Origin: Chloroflexota bacterium
GTDB lineage: Bacteria; Chloroflexota; UBA6077
Assembly: GCA_021806765.1 (NCBI GenBank)
Contig: JAJZQR010000257.1
Span: 1-7,768 of the forward strand
Reading direction: 5' to 3'
DNA length: 7,768 nucleotides
Positions 1 through 4,621 of the stretch are shown one piece after another. A program made the position numbers and the translations under genes. Every line of letters starts with the position of its first letter. Within the stretch, counting starts at the first letter, position 1. The notes under the pieces are model-generated. The model was not told where the DNA came from, did not search any database, and saw only the letters and a list, made by a program, of their open reading frames with translations.

Positions 1-29
1 AAGCAGCTGGCCCCAGATAGTCTGCCCTT

Positions 30-107
30 CGTCACCCCCGCGAAAGCGGGGGTCCAGGACATCACCGCTCGGAGAGGACCCTGGATGCCCGCCTTCGCGG
101 GCATGAC
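30..107. repeat. Pair of facing REP-like hairpins
   Basis: Two palindromic units lie head to head. The left (30-57) begins CGTCACCCCCGCG and folds as CCCCCGC/GCGGGGG around a GAAA-type loop. The right (79-107), read on the minus strand, begins CGTCATGCCCGCG and ends ATCCAGG. Aligned, the arms match at 24 of 29 positions. Four of the five differences are paired stem changes (CC with GG against TG with CA), so both hairpins stay intact. A 21-base spacer separates them. This is the architecture of REP/BIME-type intergenic elements. It lies downstream of the minus-strand gene ending at 173, where it could also stabilise or end that transcript. Confidence 0.8.
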
Positions 108-172
108 GACGGATTGTGCACGCGATCCCAGGCCAGAGGCTTAGTATCTACCGGTCGCGTCCACCCCGGTGC

Positions 173-919
173 TCATGCCCGCAACCTATCTTGGAGGAGT
201 CTCAGGCTATTCTCACCAAGCAGCCGCCGGAAGGTCTTGGGCGCGAAGGCTGCCGGGTGGGGGACGAAGGCGAAAAGAGCCTGGAACGGCTCGGAGGCCG
301 CACTTAGAACCGGTCCAGAACCCACTAAGGGCACATTGGCCTTTACGGCCCCGGCGCCGAAAGCGCCCATGGCGATCACCACTTTGGCGCCGGACGCTTC
401 GAGTATCCGACGCAGGTATAGCGTGGTGCACTCGGCTGCTGCCTCTCTCGCGCCGATCTCGCCCTTGGACTTGCAGTGGACAATCTCGGTCATGCAGTAG
501 TCCTCGCCAGGAGTCACGTTCCTCTGCAGGAGTTCCATCGCTCTCTGTCTTACCGACGACCAGTAGCTGGTGCGCCGGGTTGAGTAATCTCCGTTCCGGA
601 AGCGCCCGTACCGACCATCCCTCACCCATCCGTCGTGGAACCTGTGGGTGAAGAAACGAGCTGCCTTCTCCAACGGCCAATCCGGGCTATCCAGTGGGTA
701 GGCTTCGGAATAGCTGATGGAGGGATTGGAGCCGACGAATAGAATGGGCGCAGTCTCCAGGAACCCGCTCCACGGTTCGGGGAGCTGGAAAGGTTCATTC
801 GGGCGATCCTGGCTGGCCACGATCTCATGGCAGGGGAGGCCAGGGTCCCGCCGGCTGACCTCCAGGTTGGGGCAGGCTATGATCTCGTGCAGCAGATGCG
901 TGGCGTTCGAGTCGCTCAT
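173..919 (-). CDS. Uracil-DNA glycosylase superfamily-like protein
   Basis: This 248-residue protein probably removes a damaged or deaminated base from DNA, or derives from such an enzyme. The visible superfamily features are a hydrophobic strand plus FVGSNPSIS (61-69), at the position of the GxxPG/GxNPG active-site loop; TEIVHCKSKG (144-153), equivalent to the 'NVVKC' segment of family 4 enzymes; VVIAMGAFGA (180-189); and PHPA (220-223), in place of the usual HPS loop. Cys149 and Cys164 (C-X14-C) fit the last two ligands of the family 4/5 Fe-S cluster. The usual N-terminal C-X2-C is absent; only Cys16 and Cys30 are available. The ATG at 919 overlaps the stop of the upstream 54-codon ORF (ATGA), and a GAGG lies 10 bases upstream, so translation is probably coupled. 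Substrate and activity are unknown. The fold assignment is fairly sure, the enzyme class is not. Confidence 0.72.
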   Translation of the reverse strand: MSDSNATHLLHEIIACPNLEVSRRDPGLPCHEIVASQDRPNEPFQLPEPWSGFLETAPILFVGSNPSISYSEAYPLDSPDWPLEKAARFFTHRFHDGWVRDGRYGRFRNGDYSTRRTSYWSSVRQRAMELLQRNVTPGEDYCMTEIVHCKSKGEIGAREAAAECTTLYLRRILEASGAKVVIAMGAFGAGAVKANVPLVGSGPVLSAASEPFQALFAFVPHPAAFAPKTFRRLLGENSLRLLQDRLRA

Positions 920-1080
920 GTAACTGAAACCTCGTCAAAATTCGTCACACGGCTGCAAGTAGGGTTTGGGTCCGAGGGGCGTTCCAGGTCCTCCATGGCT
1001 CCGCCAACTGCCGGTAAGACGTGCAGATTGTCAGCCAGGAGCTGTAGTGTTGGGGTCAACCAGTCGGGACGAGGCGACAT
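916..1080 (-). CDS. Small protein of unknown function, coupled to the UDG-like gene
   Basis: This is a 54-residue ORF of no family I recognise, starting MSPRPDWLTPTLQLLADNL and ending TNFDEVSVT. A Shine-Dalgarno GGAGG (1086-1090) stands five bases before this ATG, and the stop overlaps the next gene's start as ATGA. Both are hallmarks of a real, translationally coupled cistron. In-frame starts further upstream would lengthen it to 73 residues but lack a comparable ribosome site. The protein has one short amphipathic stretch (about 8-20), an acidic C-terminal half, one cysteine and no membrane segment. Its position suggests a partner or leader peptide of the glycosylase-like protein. It could instead be a degraded ORF that merely provides coupling. 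Confidence 0.5.
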   Translation of the reverse strand: MSPRPDWLTPTLQLLADNLHVLPAVGGAMEDLERPSDPNPTCSRVTNFDEVSVT

Positions 1081-1160
1081 GACTGCCTCCGGGCGGGTTC
1101 GGGGTTGGCTGCCGATCGCTCGCAGCGCTGGCACCACGCAAACGGAATCGCAGCGTGTAC

Positions 1161-1189
1161 ATAGTAGTCTTCGTAACCTACTGGTTCAA
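1161..1189 (-). promoter_or_regulatory. Candidate sigma70 promoter for the small-protein/UDG-like operon
   Basis: Read on the minus strand, TTGAAC (1184-1189), a 17-base spacer and TACTAT (1161-1166) match sigma70 boxes at 4/6 each. Transcription would start near 1154, giving a leader of about 74 bases to the ATG at 1080. A 5-bp inverted repeat, AGTAG/CTACT (1163-1167 and 1178-1182), sits between the boxes and could be an operator half-site pair. This rests on pattern matching only. Confidence 0.42.
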
Positions 1190-1250
1190 GACCTACATTC
1201 CTCGCTCTCATCCTCAGCCCGTCAGACCAACCCACTGGCGATCTCGGCGA

Positions 1251-1268
1251 GGCCGCGCCGGCGCGGCC
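1251..1268. repeat. Perfect 18-bp GC palindrome
   Basis: GGCCGCGCCGGCGCGGCC equals its own reverse complement and can form a 7-bp stem with a CCGG loop. It lies between the promoter of the small-protein operon and the plus-strand promoter of the XRE remnant. No U-run follows on either strand, so it is not a clear intrinsic terminator. It may insulate the two promoters or be a site for a dimeric DNA-binding protein. Confidence 0.6.
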
Positions 1269-1286
1269 TATTCCATGCGCTCGGTC

Positions 1287-1315
1287 TCGACTCTGTTCTG
1301 GTATAGCGTGATAAT
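1287..1315 (+). promoter_or_regulatory. Candidate sigma70 promoter of the XRE-like remnant
   Basis: TCGACT (1287-1292, 4/6 to the -35 consensus), a 17-base spacer and GATAAT (1310-1315, 5/6 to the -10 consensus) would start transcription near 1322. That is about 30 bases before the TTG at 1352. The spacing to the Shine-Dalgarno at 1341-1346 is that of an ordinary bacterial gene. Confidence 0.45.
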
Positions 1316-1351
1316 GTCACGGTAGAAGGTATGATGGGATGAGGTGATTCC

Positions 1352-1435
1352 TTGGGCATCATCAGATTGAGGCTTCCGATCCTCAGAGCGGACCGAGGGC
1401 TGTCGCAGCGGCAGTTAGCGGCTCAGCGGCGGTGA
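1352..1435 (+). pseudogene. Truncated XRE/HTH transcriptional regulator (N-terminal remnant)
   Basis: A 27-codon reading frame starts at TTG 1352 behind GAGGTG (1341-1346). It encodes IRLRLPILRADRGLSQRQ then LAAQRR and a stop at 1433-1435. The run RLRLPILRADRGLSQRQLA has the sequence character of helix 1 and the start of helix 2 in XRE/Cro-type regulators (hydrophobic-xx-LR-x-x-RGLSQ-x-x-LA). The recognition helix and everything after it are missing. The frame ends 7 bases before the tail-to-tail mazF stop at 1443-1445, so the rest was probably lost when the toxin-antitoxin block arrived or by a deletion. Promoter, ribosome site and start all look intact. A chance match in a short frame cannot be excluded. 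Confidence 0.5.
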
Positions 1436-1442
1436 GTCGCCA

Positions 1443-1790
1443 TTACTCCAGGTCTAGGTGATCCCATATGGCCTGCCGCACCGCTGCGCGCAGCGATTCG
1501 TCCTCGAGGTATCCATATGCTCGGCGCAGCCGCTCCTTGGAGATGGTGCGGATTTGGTGGGCCATGGCGATGGAGTCCAGGGGTTGGCCGGCTGCGCCCT
1601 TCGGCAGCAAGACCTCATAGGGGTAGAGACGACGGTGGGTCGAGGTCAGGGGTAGCACGGTGACGTTGGGCATCACCTGGTTGAAGACCTCGTTGCTCAC
1701 CACCAGCACCGGACGTAGGCCCTTCTGCTCCGAACCCCGGACCGGGTCCAGATCGGCCTCTATGACGGCCCACTGAAGGGCAGGCATCAC
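1443..1790 (-). CDS. mazF: MazF/PemK-type endoribonuclease toxin
   Basis: This protein of 115 residues (114 from the alternative ATG) is a type II toxin of the MazF/PemK family, which cleaves mRNA at short single-stranded sites and so halts growth. The family signature is clear: DLDPVRGSEQKGLRPVLVVS (13-32) carries the GSEQ-x-G-x-RP loop with the catalytic arginine. PLTST (47-51) supplies the conserved threonine region, YPYEVLL (56-62) the next strand, and AHQIRTISKERL (77-88) the closing motif. The GTG at 1788-1790 overlaps the antitoxin stop as GTGA; the ATG at 1785-1787 would overlap it by one base. Either way the two genes are coupled. Length and motifs are those of an intact, probably active toxin, encoded second as is usual for this family. 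Confidence 0.92.
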   Translation of the reverse strand: MMPALQWAVIEADLDPVRGSEQKGLRPVLVVSNEVFNQVMPNVTVLPLTSTHRRLYPYEVLLPKGAAGQPLDSIAMAHQIRTISKERLRRAYGYLEDESLRAAVRQAIWDHLDLE

Positions 1791-2053
1791 GCGATCCTTC
1801 GGGCGGTTTCCGCGTCGGCCAGCCGGAAATCCTGCTCCACGTCTGCCAGATCCCGCAGGAAAAGGGGGTCTTTCACGGCTTCCTCCAGCCGGAGGCGATC
1901 CTGGTGGCGACGCAGCTCCCGGAGTTCCTTCAGCAGGGCGCGCTCGACCAGAGCGTTCTTGCTGGGAGCCATGCCTCGCTTGACCGCTTCATCCAGGTCC
2001 TCCAACACTTCGCGGCTGAGGCTGAAGGTGGCTTTCTTCGTTGCCGTTTCCAT
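1787..2053 (-). CDS. Ribbon-helix-helix antitoxin of the MazF pair
   Basis: This 88-residue antitoxin binds and neutralises the adjacent MazF and, by family precedent, represses its own operon. The N-terminal ribbon KATFSLSREVLEDLDEAV (7-24) and PSKNALVERALLKEL (30-44) make a MetJ/Arc-type DNA-binding dimer. The charged C-terminal half, with KDPLFLRDLADVEQDF (61-76), is the likely disordered segment that wraps the toxin. The ATG at 2053 follows GGAGGA (2061-2066) by seven bases. The stop overlaps the toxin start. The promoter just upstream carries GCTTGC half-sites that could be its operator. The protein resembles MazE-like RHH antitoxins more than the AbrB-fold MazE of E. coli, so no gene symbol is given. 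Confidence 0.88.
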   Translation of the reverse strand: METATKKATFSLSREVLEDLDEAVKRGMAPSKNALVERALLKELRELRRHQDRLRLEEAVKDPLFLRDLADVEQDFRLADAETARRIA

Positions 2054-2081
2054 GAGGGCTTCCTCCGGTTCGCCTGCCTGT

Positions 2082-2125
2082 GCTTGCTCGCATTACCATA
2101 CCACGCGCTTGCCTCTGGAGCAAGC
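2082..2125 (-). promoter_or_regulatory. Toxin-antitoxin promoter with putative operator
   Basis: On the minus strand, TTGCTC (2118-2123), a 17-base spacer and TATGGT (2095-2100) form a plausible sigma70 promoter, starting near 2088, about 35 bases before the antitoxin ATG. An inverted repeat GCTTGC-N7-GCAAGC (2107-2112 and 2120-2125) covers the -35 box and spacer. A third GCTTGC (2082-2087) lies at about +1. Repeated half-sites over a promoter suit autoregulation by a ribbon-helix-helix dimer. That regulator assignment is inferred from context. Confidence 0.5.
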
Positions 2126-2184
2126 CGAATGCCACCATTTCCCACATGGGAACCTCCTCCCTCAGCCGGCACGGTGGAGACGAC

Positions 2185-2207
2185 GGGCGGGTTGGGGCAA
2201 CCCGCCC
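2185..2207. repeat. 10-bp perfect stem-loop downstream of the AOR gene
   Basis: GGGCGGGTTG (2185-2194), loop GGG and CAACCCGCCC (2198-2207) form a strong hairpin about 42 bases past the AOR stop. No U-run follows on the minus strand, so it is at best a U-less terminator or 3'-end stabiliser for the AOR transcript. The sequence type is also one I associate with dispersed intergenic repeats. Confidence 0.55.
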
Positions 2208-2228
2208 TACTTTGCCTGCGACGGGCCA

Positions 2229-2251
2229 TCGCCGGCAGGAGCCGGCTCCTA
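2229..2251. repeat. REP-like palindrome overlapping the AOR stop codon
   Basis: AGGAGCCGGCTCCT (2237-2250) is a perfect 14-bp palindrome. Read on the minus strand, the stretch from TAGGAGCCGG to GCCGGCGAT has the look of the REP repeats known from Pseudomonas and other GC-rich genomes. The TAG stop of the AOR gene (2249-2251) is its first codon. Confidence 0.5.
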
Positions 2252-4150
2252 TGCGGTCGGTAGCAGGTCCGCTACCCAGTCCAGGTCCAGTTCCGACAGC
2301 TTTCCCCGGCTGGGGATGCCGTTGACCGGGTCCCACCCCTTCATCTGGTACAGCAGGGTGATCGCTTGCTCGAACCCCTCTCGGGATAGGGCCGTTCCCT
2401 CGATCCGGCCGTCCGGGAGCGGCTCGAAGAAGCGCTCCGGCAGCCGGTCGTCCTGCCGCCCGATCCCCTCTCTCACGTTGAAGGCGTGGCCCAGGTTGGT
2501 CACCCGCTCGCCCGCCTTGGACAGCTCGATGAGACTGGTGTCCCACCCGGTCACGGCGTGCACCATCTCCACGATCTTGTCGAAGGGGATGTTCACCCGC
2601 GGGGCGTAGCCGAAGTTGCACACGCCGGCCGCCTTCCACAGGTTGAAGATGGTCTCGGAGTAGTAGAACAGCCGCACCTTCTCGGGGCCGAGGCTCAACG
2701 CCTCCATAGGCTCCAGCACCCCGAAGGGAGCCATGGTCTTCAGGATCACGGACTCCTTCATCTGGACGGCCGGGTCGTGGATGGTCTGCAGGTGATCGGC
2801 GCCGGTGTCACAGGTGGCGTAGCCCAGACCCACACCCTGCTTGCCCCGTGGCTCGTGGAGCGGTAGCTCCTGCCCCTTGACCTGCATGGCGAACCGTTCC
2901 GCGCCCTGTCCGATCTGCTGGGCGGCCCGAGCGCTTCCCTCGGCCAGCAGGTTGCCGATCCCCTCCCGAGTCGCGATCTTCTCCACCATGGCCAGCATCC
3001 CGTCGACGTTCCCGAACCGCAGGTCGATCCCGTCGGTGTCGGCCTGGGTTAGCAGCCCGTTCTCGTAGCACTCCATGGCGAAGGAGATGGTGACCCCGGT
3101 GGAGATGGTGTCCAGGCTGTACCGGTTGCACATCTCGTTGGCCTTGGCGATGGCCCTGATGTCGCTCACCCCGCAGCTGGACCCGAAGGCCCCCAGGGTC
3201 TCGTACTCGGGGCCGCCGTAGCGGGAGTCGGTCGCGTACTTCCCCTCGACCTTCGACTCCCGCTTGCAGCGGATGGGGCAGCCGTAGCACCCCTTGGCGC
3301 CGGTGAATATCTCCTCTTTGAACGCGTCCCAGCCGATGGAGGCGGCCCCCTCGAAGGTGCCGAAGCGGAAGTTGCGGGTCGGCAGGATGCCCGAGGCCTG
3401 CAGGCCGCCCAGCAACCCGGGGGTGCCGCTGTCGTACAGCACCTTCGTGGTGGGGTTGTTCAGGTACTCGCCGGCGTACCAGCGGGCCAGCTGGTGCACC
3501 GCCTCCTGGTCGAAGGGCTTTGGAGGGTTCTTGCCGCGCACGGCGATGGCCTTCAGCCTCTTGGAGCCCATGACGGCCCCCATGCCGGTGCGGCCGTTGG
3601 CGTGCTTCCCCTCGTTCAGGACGCAGGCGTAGCGGACCAGATTCTCGCCGCCCTTACCGATACCGGCGACCCGGATCCGCTGGTCTCCCAACTCCTGGCG
3701 GATCGCCTCCTGGGCGTCGACGGTGTCCATCCCCCACAGGACCCGGGCGTCCCGGATCTCCACCTCGCCGTCGTGGATCCAGAGGTAGACGGGATGATCC
3801 GCCTGACCCTTGATGACCACGGCGTCGTAGCCCGCGAACTTCAGCTCCGGACCCCACCAGCCGCCGGCCTCCGCTTGACCTAAGGCGCCGGTGAGGGGCG
3901 AGCGGGCGGCGACGCTGTAGCGGGGCATTGCCGGGAGGTTGCTGCCGGTCATCACCCCGGCAGCGAAGATCAGCAGGTTATCGGGGCCCAGGGGATCGAC
4001 CCCTGGGGCCTGCTCCTTCAGGAGATAGTAGCTGGCGAGCCCCATGCCGCCCCAGTAGCGTCGATAGAACAGCTCGTCGGGTTGCTCCACCTCCTGAGTC
4101 CCATGGGTCAGGTCGATCCTCAGCACCTTTCCGTTGAAACCGTAGGGCAT
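2249..4150 (-). CDS. Aldehyde ferredoxin oxidoreductase (AOR) family enzyme
   Basis: This full-length 633-residue member of the AOR family comprises W- or Mo-bis-pterin cytoplasmic enzymes that interconvert aldehydes and carboxylic acids using ferredoxin. Its N-terminal domain opens GKVLRIDLTHG (7-17) with YWGGMGLASYYLL (32-44). ARSPLTGALGQAEAGG (82-97) and GRTGMGAVMGSKRLKAIAV (186-204) are the family's pterin-contacting segments. Cys288, Cys291, Cys295 (C-X2-C-X3-C) and Cys511 are the four [4Fe-4S] ligands. LDTISTG (346-352) and GADH (450-453) match active-site regions. Near the last ligand the sequence is KAAGVC, where many relatives have an Asp six residues before that cysteine's end of the motif (DxxGLC). 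The ATG at 4150 follows AGGAGG by five bases. The gene lies 67 bases after the moaD-like gene in one operon. Substrate subgroup (AOR, FOR, GOR or WOR type) and metal cannot be read from sequence. Confidence 0.95.
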   Translation of the reverse strand: MPYGFNGKVLRIDLTHGTQEVEQPDELFYRRYWGGMGLASYYLLKEQAPGVDPLGPDNLLIFAAGVMTGSNLPAMPRYSVAARSPLTGALGQAEAGGWWGPELKFAGYDAVVIKGQADHPVYLWIHDGEVEIRDARVLWGMDTVDAQEAIRQELGDQRIRVAGIGKGGENLVRYACVLNEGKHANGRTGMGAVMGSKRLKAIAVRGKNPPKPFDQEAVHQLARWYAGEYLNNPTTKVLYDSGTPGLLGGLQASGILPTRNFRFGTFEGAASIGWDAFKEEIFTGAKGCYGCPIRCKRESKVEGKYATDSRYGGPEYETLGAFGSSCGVSDIRAIAKANEMCNRYSLDTISTGVTISFAMECYENGLLTQADTDGIDLRFGNVDGMLAMVEKIATREGIGNLLAEGSARAAQQIGQGAERFAMQVKGQELPLHEPRGKQGVGLGYATCDTGADHLQTIHDPAVQMKESVILKTMAPFGVLEPMEALSLGPEKVRLFYYSETIFNLWKAAGVCNFGYAPRVNIPFDKIVEMVHAVTGWDTSLIELSKAGERVTNLGHAFNVREGIGRQDDRLPERFFEPLPDGRIEGTALSREGFEQAITLLYQMKGWDPVNGIPSRGKLSELDLDWVADLLPTA

Positions 4151-4221
4151 CGTCGCCTCCTATCTAGCCATCAGCCGTCAGCATTCCGCCATCAGCTCTC
4201 TCATCACTCATCACTCATCAC
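4151..4221. repeat. Low-complexity intergenic repeat between moaD-like and AOR genes
   Basis: Three perfect tandem copies of TCATCAC fill 4201-4221. They are followed by GCCATCAGC (4188-4196), CGTCAGC (4176-4182) and GCCATCAGC again (4167-4175). The heptamer array contains the moaD-like stop codon (TCA at 4218-4220, TGA on the minus strand). The AOR ribosome site AGGAGG (4156-4161) lies just beyond the repeats. Unequal slippage of a 7-base unit would change the distance between the genes and could change the C-terminus of the MoaD-like protein. Confidence 0.75.
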
Positions 4222-4460
4222 TCGGCGCCGCCACCACAGAGGGGGAAGGTCTCCAGCAGGTCGCCGTCCGCCAGCGGGGAGTCGGAATCCGCCCTCTTGT
4301 CGTTGATCAGCAGCATGGAGAGCATGCCCAGGGGCAGCCCCAGGGACTCCAGCAGCTGGCCCGCCGTGGAGGGAGCCGGCAGCTCGACCCGGTGGATCCT
4401 CTCTTTGTCCGGGAGGTAGAGGTTCAGAGTTCCGTGAAGGGTCACCGTGACGGAGACCAT
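4218..4460 (-). CDS. MoaD/ThiS-like sulfur carrier protein
   Basis: This 80-residue beta-grasp protein is of the MoaD/ThiS/ubiquitin-like family. Such proteins carry a C-terminal thiocarboxylate and deliver sulfur, in MoaD's case to build the dithiolene of molybdopterin or tungstopterin. Visible elements are strand VSVTVTLHGTLNLYL (2-16), helix STAGQLLESLGLP (31-43), strand SMLLINDKRADSDSPLADGD (48-67) and a terminal LCGGG (74-78). The family normally ends at exactly Gly-Gly; here Ala-Glu follow, so it may need trimming or may not be activated in the usual way. The ATG at 4460 is preferred over longer frames because the conserved strand starts there and a GGGGA lies 7-8 bases upstream. It is the first gene of the AOR operon, which suggests service to that enzyme's cofactor. 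No E1-type activating enzyme lies in the window. Confidence 0.85.
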   Translation of the reverse strand: MVSVTVTLHGTLNLYLPDKERIHRVELPAPSTAGQLLESLGLPLGMLSMLLINDKRADSDSPLADGDLLETFPLCGGGAE

Positions 4461-4535
4461 ATCGCTTCCCCTTTGAAACCGGTGACGGTTCGATCCAGCC
4501 CAATGGCCTCGCGACACCGCGACCTCCGAGAGAGC

Positions 4536-4564
4536 AGGATATGCCGCGGCCTTTACCCTGTCAA
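4536..4564 (-). promoter_or_regulatory. Sigma70-like promoter of the moaD-like/AOR operon
   Basis: On the minus strand a perfect -35 box TTGACA (4559-4564) is separated by 17 bases from TATCCT (4536-4541). Transcription would start near 4529, leaving a leader of about 69 bases before the moaD-like ATG. The leader contains a small hairpin, AACCG/CGGTT (4477-4490), just upstream of the ribosome site. It is the best-scoring promoter pattern I see in the window. Confidence 0.62.
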
Positions 4565-4585
4565 CGCCAGGGGGTTTTGCGCTGT

Positions 4586-4621
4586 CACAAGGTTGTGGCT
4601 CGCCGCCTGCTGGAGTATAGT
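4586..4621 (+). promoter_or_regulatory. Sigma70-like promoter and possible operator of the MFS gene
   Basis: TTGTGG (4593-4598), a 17-base spacer and TATAGT (4616-4621, 5/6) form a plausible promoter starting near 4628. It is divergent from the moaD-like/AOR promoter, with the two -35 boxes 28 bases apart. A short inverted repeat CACAA-GG-TTGTG (4586-4597) covers this -35 box. CCTACCTC occurs twice with a 10-base period at 4625-4642, across the predicted start point. Either could bind a regulator shared by both operons. Confidence 0.45.

Noticed and set aside
30..107. CRISPR array
   Set aside because: There are only two facing palindromes, inverted rather than direct, with one 21-base spacer and no cas gene.
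827..1306. 159-codon plus-strand frame across the small-protein operon
   Set aside because: It has Ser/Arg-rich composition, no ribosome site, and is antisense to the coupled minus-strand pair and its promoter.
2185..2207. Canonical rho-independent terminator of the AOR operon
   Set aside because: The stem is strong, but no U-run follows on the minus strand, so it is listed as a repeat/stem-loop only.
4201..4221. CRISPR-like or origin iteron array
   Set aside because: The three 7-base units are contiguous without spacers and too short. This is a simple-sequence repeat.
4461..4517. 19-residue longer start of the MoaD-like protein
   Set aside because: The extra residues are basic and unlike the family. 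The beta-grasp strand begins right after the ATG at 4460, which has its own ribosome site.
4461..4535. Molybdenum/tungsten cofactor riboswitch in the moaD-like leader
   Set aside because: The leader is only about 69 bases with one 5-bp hairpin. The multi-helix Moco aptamer cannot be fitted.
4392..4619. N-terminal extension of the MFS protein to ATG 4392 or 4503
   Set aside because: It would overlap the moaD-like gene and its promoter, lacks a ribosome site, and reads as non-coding composition.
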